From positions 1 to 41,920 of the forward strand of contig JAPOGE010000006.1 in NCBI GenBank assembly GCA_028283345.1: a DNA stretch of 41,920 nucleotides, read 5' to 3'. The DNA comes from Candidatus Poseidoniales archaeon. Its GTDB lineage: Archaea > Thermoplasmatota > Poseidoniia > Poseidoniales > Poseidoniaceae. The translations under genes and the position numbers were made by a program. The notes under the pieces were generated by a model. It worked only from the letters and a program-made list of their open reading frames with translations, ran no database searches and had not been told where the DNA came from. Below, one piece after another: positions 38,291 through 41,920 of this stretch (position 1 is the first letter of the stretch; every line of letters starts with the position of its first letter).

Positions 38291-38496
38291 GGCTCGGTCT
38301 TAGCACAATGGGGATACACTCCAGACGACCAACCCCGAAGGCCGAGTGTCGTAACAATGCGTTGTGGACTTCGACGCAGTGGACTTCGGTTGTGTTCAGC
38401 CAGCGACGATGGTCGGCCTTCGCGTATTTCCATGCATAGTTCACTTTCACTTTCACCCTTACTCTCTTGAAAATGAATACCTAGGGTCAGCGCCTC

Positions 38497-39099
38497 ATGC
38501 TTTTCATGCTGTCACGAAAACCGTGTCGAACCTTGCTCGCTGAAGGACTGAAAGTCGTCGCCTATCCAAGTGGCATGATATATGTGAATATGCATAGTCA
38601 TCCCGATTCACATTTGTATTCTATTTTCGATTCCCGCTATAGTCGGGCGACGGTGTCCAAGGGTATGCGTGCCTCATATGATATCGGCGCCAAGCCGACG
38701 GTATTGCTGGCATTAGCAGGTCCTAATGGGAATGCTTGGCGCCTACTTGTCGGTGCCGGTGATGGTAGCCTCACACTGCTGAGCCTACCGAATATGGTGC
38801 TGGTCGAGAACCTGCAACCGCATGATTGTAAGGTGACGAGTTTGGCCGCACACCGTCGCAGTGGTGGAACCGTACTGCTGTCTGGCGATCGTGATGGCAT
38901 CGTCTGTGTTCACGGTGAGCAGATTCCGGGTGGCAGGGTGAAATTATTCACCGTCGCAGGAGTTGTAGATGCACTCCGTTGTGAAACCGCTTACATTCAT
39001 GTCCACATCGGCTGGGAGCGGAAAATCCTCCATTGGGATGGCACGGTAAAGGGGAAGAGTGATGCCACTAAGCAACAGCGAATCATCGCCAATGCGTAA
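38497..39099 (+). CDS. Unknown protein with WD40-like blade pattern
   Basis: A 200-residue protein from the ATG at 38497 (38506 is an alternative). The middle part reads like repeats of a beta-propeller blade: LLVGAGDGSLTLLSLPNMVL, then CKVTSLAAHRRSGGTVLLSG, then DRDGIVCVHGEQIPGG. The GDGSLTLLSL and GDRDGIVCVH patterns and the DHxVTSL-like turn match WD40 or related folds. At about three blades it is too short for a full propeller alone, so it may oligomerise or be a fragment. There is no signal peptide. It stands after a 549-nt non-coding gap and is convergent with the MBL gene. Confidence 0.6.
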   Translation: MLFMLSRKPCRTLLAEGLKVVAYPSGMIYVNMHSHPDSHLYSIFDSRYSRATVSKGMRASYDIGAKPTVLLALAGPNGNAWRLLVGAGDGSLTLLSLPNMVLVENLQPHDCKVTSLAAHRRSGGTVLLSGDRDGIVCVHGEQIPGGRVKLFTVAGVVDALRCETAYIHVHIGWERKILHWDGTVKGKSDATKQQRIIANA

Positions 39100-39116
39100 T
39101 CGACCGACCCGATTGG

Positions 39117-39869
39117 TCATTTCCGTGGACCCCAAGCAGATCTTGGCGTGAGGTAATTGCAGGTCTGTGAGGGACGTGGCCAGTTGGGTGGGAAATCTCC
39201 CTCGGCGTCGATTCTCTCGGCGAAGAAGGCACGATGTCGCTCAAGTACCTCTCCAACCACTTCACCACCCCTGATTGAATCTCCATGCGCTGGAATCAAG
39301 GTATCCGGTTGCAACTCAATTATTCTCTCGACACTCGCCAAAAGGTCGGGCAGGCATCCGGTAGGCTGGTCCCAACGAGATGGGCAGTTCGCCTTCGGAA
39401 TCGTCGGCCCGGCGATGAACACCCCTCTCTCGGCCTGCCATATGCCGATCGCATCATTACAATGACCCGGCAACTCGATGATTTCAAAGGCACCATCACC
39501 GACCTCGAATCGCTGTGCCTCGACGATTGGATCGGTCTCTACCGGCGGCATATCCGAATCGTAACGATTGGCCCAGGTGGTGAAGAAATCACCGGTGGAC
39601 AATGCCTGAGTGGCATTTGGATGGGCGAATACCCGGGTCGCAAATTCTTTCTTCAAGAACGCGGCACCGCCAGCATGATTGTAGCGGCGACAGGTCAGGA
39701 TGATTCCCGCTAGAACACCCTCATCACCGATTTTTCCCCGCAATCTCTCCTGCAGTAACAACTGATACCAACTGGTGCCGACGTCGATAATGTAGTTGCC
39801 TTGCTCGCCACATATGAGAATCGCATTGACATCGTGGTGAATTCCCGGCAGTCGGATGATTCGCATCAA
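39117..39869 (-). CDS. MBL-fold protein with degenerate metal site
   Basis: A 250-residue protein with the metallo-beta-lactamase fold: strands at DVNAILICGEQGNYIIDVG, then GIILTCRRYNHAGGAAFL, ELPGHCNDAIGIWQ, VFIAGPTIPKA and TLIPAHGDSIRGG. The family metal motif THxHxDHxGG reads TCRRYNHAGG (Cys60, Arg62, Asn64, with His65 kept). The aspartate of the GD(T/S) strand is Pro155. His136 and His195 remain. So two His, two Asp-type ligands are changed and full di-metal binding is unlikely. It might bind one metal in another way, be a non-catalytic binding protein, or be a decaying gene, though the frame is intact. Two ATGs at 39869 and 39866 open it. Confidence 0.78.
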   Translation of the reverse strand: MMRIIRLPGIHHDVNAILICGEQGNYIIDVGTSWYQLLLQERLRGKIGDEGVLAGIILTCRRYNHAGGAAFLKKEFATRVFAHPNATQALSTGDFFTTWANRYDSDMPPVETDPIVEAQRFEVGDGAFEIIELPGHCNDAIGIWQAERGVFIAGPTIPKANCPSRWDQPTGCLPDLLASVERIIELQPDTLIPAHGDSIRGGEVVGEVLERHRAFFAERIDAEGDFPPNWPRPSQTCNYLTPRSAWGPRK

Positions 39870-39972
39870 CTTCTCGACCTCGTACCATAACTTGACTCTA
39901 ACTATTGCTCAATATCACCGTGGTGGAATGTTATCACCGTCACCGAGGGGGTGGTTATTTCGGCTCGTCGTG

Positions 39973-39980
39973 ATTAAATA
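39973..39980 (+). promoter_or_regulatory. TATA box of the L40e gene
   Basis: ATTAAATA (39973-39980) is a good archaeal TATA element. Its centre lies about 27 nt before the ATG at 40004, so transcription would begin at or next to the start codon, giving a leaderless mRNA. This fits the weak ribosome site. Confidence 0.6.
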
Positions 39981-40003
39981 CAGGGAGCAGGTCGGCGAAT
40001 CGC

Positions 40004-40153
40004 ATGGCACGATTCCCCGAGGCTGAGGAGAGACTACTCAACGTCCGTATCTGCATGCATTGCAACGCCCGCAATGCACTCCGAGCTTCTGCTTGCCGCA
40101 AGTGTGGTTACAAGGGATTGCGGCTGAAGGCCAAGGAACGCCGTGGTCTTTGA
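40004..40153 (+). CDS. rpl40e: 50S ribosomal protein L40e
   Basis: A 49-residue protein starting at the ATG at 40004 and ending at the TGA at 40151. It reads [20 protein letters not shown], then [20 protein letters not shown], then a basic tail LKAKERRGL. The zinc ribbon CxxC-10-CxxC is at Cys17, Cys20, Cys31 and Cys34. This is the archaeal/eukaryotic ribosomal protein L40e (the ubiquitin-fused protein in eukaryotes), which sits on the large subunit. It is too short for simple gene finders to report. It is a strong sign of an archaeal genome. A T-rich terminator follows. Confidence 0.93.
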   Translation: MARFPEAEERLLNVRICMHCNARNALRASACRKCGYKGLRLKAKERRGL

Positions 40154-40224
40154 GCCCGACCACCGCATCTGCTCAACTTGCGAAGGTCGACTGATAATCT
40201 TGGGTTTGGACGATTATTCCACAC

Positions 40225-40252
40225 CCCGGTTTTCGGGATTTTTTTTGTTTCT
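40225..40252 (+). terminator. T-rich terminator after L40e
   Basis: A small hairpin, CCCG (40225-40228) with CGGG (40234-40237), is followed by ATTTTTTTTGTTTCTTCT. A T-run of this length is the main signal for archaeal termination. It lies 70 nt after the L40e stop and about 30 nt before the end of the convergent gene. Confidence 0.6.
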
Positions 40253-40280
40253 TCTACCGGCCAAGGTGGCCGTGGCGCCC

Positions 40281-41285
40281 TCATCCCAAAAGTGGTGCTA
40301 ACAATAGTGCGAATGGGTCCCCCCAGATAATCATCGGCAGAATCGCCGGCAGGAGAATCGCCAGCAGTGGCCACTTGTAGGTAACCCAGCCAGCCTCCTC
40401 ACCAAGTTCCTTGAGGGCGGATATCTGCGCCTGTAACTTCTCATCGCTCGGGGTTCTTGCCGGGGCTCGGATTCGGGTGTGTATTCCGGTTGTTCCATCG
40501 GCCTTTTCAATCACTTCATCGAGTAGCCACACATGGGCACCTGCTACCTTATCGAGTGGCATCCGGGTGGAATGCCAAGCCAATCTCATGTCGGCGGTAG
40601 AGGTGATATTCCCCTTTGCAGCATTCCAGATCGTGAAGATTATCGGGATTGCCAAGAAAGCCAATGAGCCCCATATCAACAGAGCAAATGCCGGTGGCAT
40701 GTGGACACCTAACAGAGACCATGATTCTCCCTGAATGATTGGCGCAATGGTAGCCCAGGTTGGAATCAGAATCGCCACCAGCATCAGCGCCTTGGCGTCG
40801 GCGCCGCCATGTAGGAGGCGCAATCGCCACATGACATCGAATAACCAGACCTGCACCAAAACGCTGACCGAGGCCCACCACAACTTTGCCATCGGGTCGG
40901 CAGTGCCGACGATGATGTCCATCGGAGTATTGGTCGAACCGTGTATCATCGCCCCGCCGATTACCCCGGCGGCGCCGAAGATATACCAGATGATTACCGC
41001 GACATCGACCGGTTTTCCGGTACGTAAATCCGCCAATGTCGGCCGCCCTATCACCGCGGTACTGGCGAGGGCGACCGCAGCAGCAGCAGCCCCCCACACC
41101 GTCCAGTCGGCCTCGACCACCAACAGTTCAAGCGCCCACAGAAATATCGCCGGCTTCGCCCAGGCGAGCCAATAGGAGTTAGGAATACGGCGAAAATTGT
41201 GGTCGAGCCAGGCCGCCCCGGTGAAGCAACCGATTAAACAGAGCCAACGCGCCCAACCCAATATCTCAAATGGCTCCACCGGCAT
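40281..41285 (-). CDS. Archaeal A24 prepilin/preflagellin peptidase (FlaK/PibD-like)
   Basis: A 334-residue membrane aspartic protease that cuts class III signal peptides of archaeal pilins or archaellins on the cytoplasmic side. The first catalytic Asp is in GAAWLDHNFRRIPNSYW (Asp28); the second is in the GxGD-type motif LLHGGADAKALMLV (Asp163). Hydrophobic helices fill the rest of residues 10-240. A soluble domain follows (about 225-300: STADMRLAWHSTRMPLDKVA, GAHVWLLDEVIEKADGTTGI), as in archaeal FlaK-type enzymes, then a final helix pair. No pilin or archaellum gene is in the window. The start ATG at 41285 is standard. Confidence 0.88.
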   Translation of the reverse strand: MPVEPFEILGWARWLCLIGCFTGAAWLDHNFRRIPNSYWLAWAKPAIFLWALELLVVEADWTVWGAAAAAVALASTAVIGRPTLADLRTGKPVDVAVIIWYIFGAAGVIGGAMIHGSTNTPMDIIVGTADPMAKLWWASVSVLVQVWLFDVMWRLRLLHGGADAKALMLVAILIPTWATIAPIIQGESWSLLGVHMPPAFALLIWGSLAFLAIPIIFTIWNAAKGNITSTADMRLAWHSTRMPLDKVAGAHVWLLDEVIEKADGTTGIHTRIRAPARTPSDEKLQAQISALKELGEEAGWVTYKWPLLAILLPAILPMIIWGDPFALLLAPLLG

Positions 41286-41365
41286 GGTGAAACCGTAGAA
41301 GGCAATGTGCTTAAATCAATCAGCCTTCGGCGGACCCTACGCGACCGAAAGGGGAGTTGGGAAAG

Positions 41366-41632
41366 ATGTCCGATATCGAGGTTAAATTGCAACAAGTTTC
41401 AGGCGTGATCAAGCAATTGGATGACCCGAAAGTGCCGCGTAACATCCGTGCCGGCGCCAAGGAGGTCATCGATAAGTGGCTTCTCAATCGCGGCAAACAA
41501 CTCGACGTACGAATCGCGATGACGCAGAATAAACTTGAGGAATTGTACGAAGACCCGAATATGCCGCCCGAATTCGGTACTTTGATTCTGCAGATCAATA
41601 CCGCGCTGGAGCAGATGTTGACCGAGGTCTAA
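41366..41632 (+). CDS. UPF0147 family protein
   Basis: About 88 residues from the ATG at 41366; the frame also allows 41357. The pattern is that of UPF0147: LQQVSGVIKQLDDPKVPRNI, then RAGAKEVIDKWLLN, then MTQNKLEELYEDPNMPPEFG, then TLILQINTALEQML. The DPNMP motif and VPRNIR are characteristic. This small helical protein is restricted to archaea and its function is unknown. The start has a GGGAAAG ribosome site. It overlaps the 3' end of the convergent gene by a few bases. Confidence 0.9.
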   Translation: MSDIEVKLQQVSGVIKQLDDPKVPRNIRAGAKEVIDKWLLNRGKQLDVRIAMTQNKLEELYEDPNMPPEFGTLILQINTALEQMLTEV

Positions 41633-41920
41633 TCGGATTCGCCCTCTTCCTCTAGTTTCTCTTGGAGATATTTGAGCAGGGTGGAGACTTCCTCATTCAA
41701 TTCTTCCTTCCTGAGTGCATCATCAATCTGCTCCACCTGTTTGGAATCGAGAATGTTGGTGGCTGCAGATAAGATCAGACTGTGCGGGTCGCCGGAAACA
41801 CCCTTACCCTCCAATGCCATGTGTATCGCCGCCAGTTCAGCGACTACTTGGTCATCGCTGGCGGAAAGCCCCAGAGCATCGCGTAATTCGCCGAGTTGAG
41901 AGATTTCTTCCTCGCTCAAT
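41629..41920 (-). CDS. C-terminal part of an unknown acidic helical protein, cut by the window edge
   Basis: Some 96 residues are visible; the frame is open to the last base and no ATG with a ribosome site is seen, so the start is probably outside. The sequence is acidic and alpha-helical, without Cys: AALAIHMALEG-like heptads are followed by LRKEELNEEVSTLLKYLQEK and a Glu-rich end. No family is recognised. It converges with the UPF0147 gene and shares its last bases with it. Confidence 0.55.
   Translation of the reverse strand, partial: LSEEEISQLGELRDALGLSASDDQVVAELAAIHMALEGKGVSGDPHSLILSAATNILDSKQVEQIDDALRKEELNEEVSTLLKYLQEKLEEEGESD

Noticed and set aside
38004-38291. A 95-residue frame starting at a GTG with a ribosome-like site
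   Set aside because: The first 28 residues look somewhat protein-like, but the rest crosses the family 3 repeat and has no conserved pattern. I left the region as non-coding, though a decayed gene start is possible.

Overview
The window reads as a stretch of chromosome from an archaeon, most likely a marine planktonic euryarchaeote of the Marine Group II/III (Poseidoniales-like, Thermoplasmata-related) type. The archaeal signature genes are transcription factor B, ribosomal protein L40e (a 49-codon gene), a UPF0147 protein, an archaeosine-type tRNA-guanine transglycosylase with a C-terminal PUA domain, an archaeal-type PheS and a FlaK/PibD-like prepilin peptidase. Mixed among them are genes of bacterial flavour: a complete SUF iron-sulfur operon, FolD, an RluA-type pseudouridine synthase, a DEAD-box helicase with a glycine-rich tail, and TatC. 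That mixture, the many secreted or membrane-anchored proteins and the tight operons fit such lineages. The lineage assignment is inference, not demonstrated. The size would also fit a fosmid insert.

Layout. Positions 1-1442 hold the end of one unknown gene facing a secreted membrane-anchored protein. Positions 1505-6788 (minus strand) form one operon read sufC-sufB-sufD-sufS-sufE-sufT, with a NifU-like scaffold gene divergent from it at 6892. From 7424 to 16280 (plus strand) lies a long run: archaeosine transglycosylase, then two ATPase/permease pairs of ABC-2 type, a tryptophan-rich protein and a PH-domain membrane protein. TatC, a proline-rich membrane protein and FolD follow on the minus strand. 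tRNA-Thr, a lipoprotein, a frameshifted small gene, an aminotransferase and a zinc-ribbon membrane protein lead to tRNA-Gly. PheS heads a four-gene cluster that ends with two YbjQ-family genes. A secreted subtilase, an RluA-type synthase, a DEAD-box helicase and a dienelactone-hydrolase-like enzyme run to 33476. tRNA-Ala, an MscS channel and TFB are on the minus strand. PurA, a small cysteine-motif protein, a propeller-like protein, a metal-site-degenerate MBL-fold protein, L40e, the prepilin peptidase, UPF0147 and a partial gene close the window.

The most interesting material is partly outside the genes. Three families of dispersed intergenic elements recur. (1) An approximately 86-95 nt hairpin element with a conserved core and compensatory changes in its stems has three copies, one of them just upstream of tatC; it looks like an unrecognised structured RNA. 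(2) A 110-145 nt element with a long AT-rich hairpin has two copies. (3) An element with a 52-nt core has three copies. Two proteins have kept their fold but lost their metal ligands: the archaeosine transglycosylase lacks its zinc Cys/His set, and the MBL protein lacks most of its HxHxDH motif. A 16-bp duplication of the tRNA-Ala 3' end looks like an attachment-site relic. No CRISPR array, rRNA or intact insertion sequence was seen. All comparisons were made by eye.
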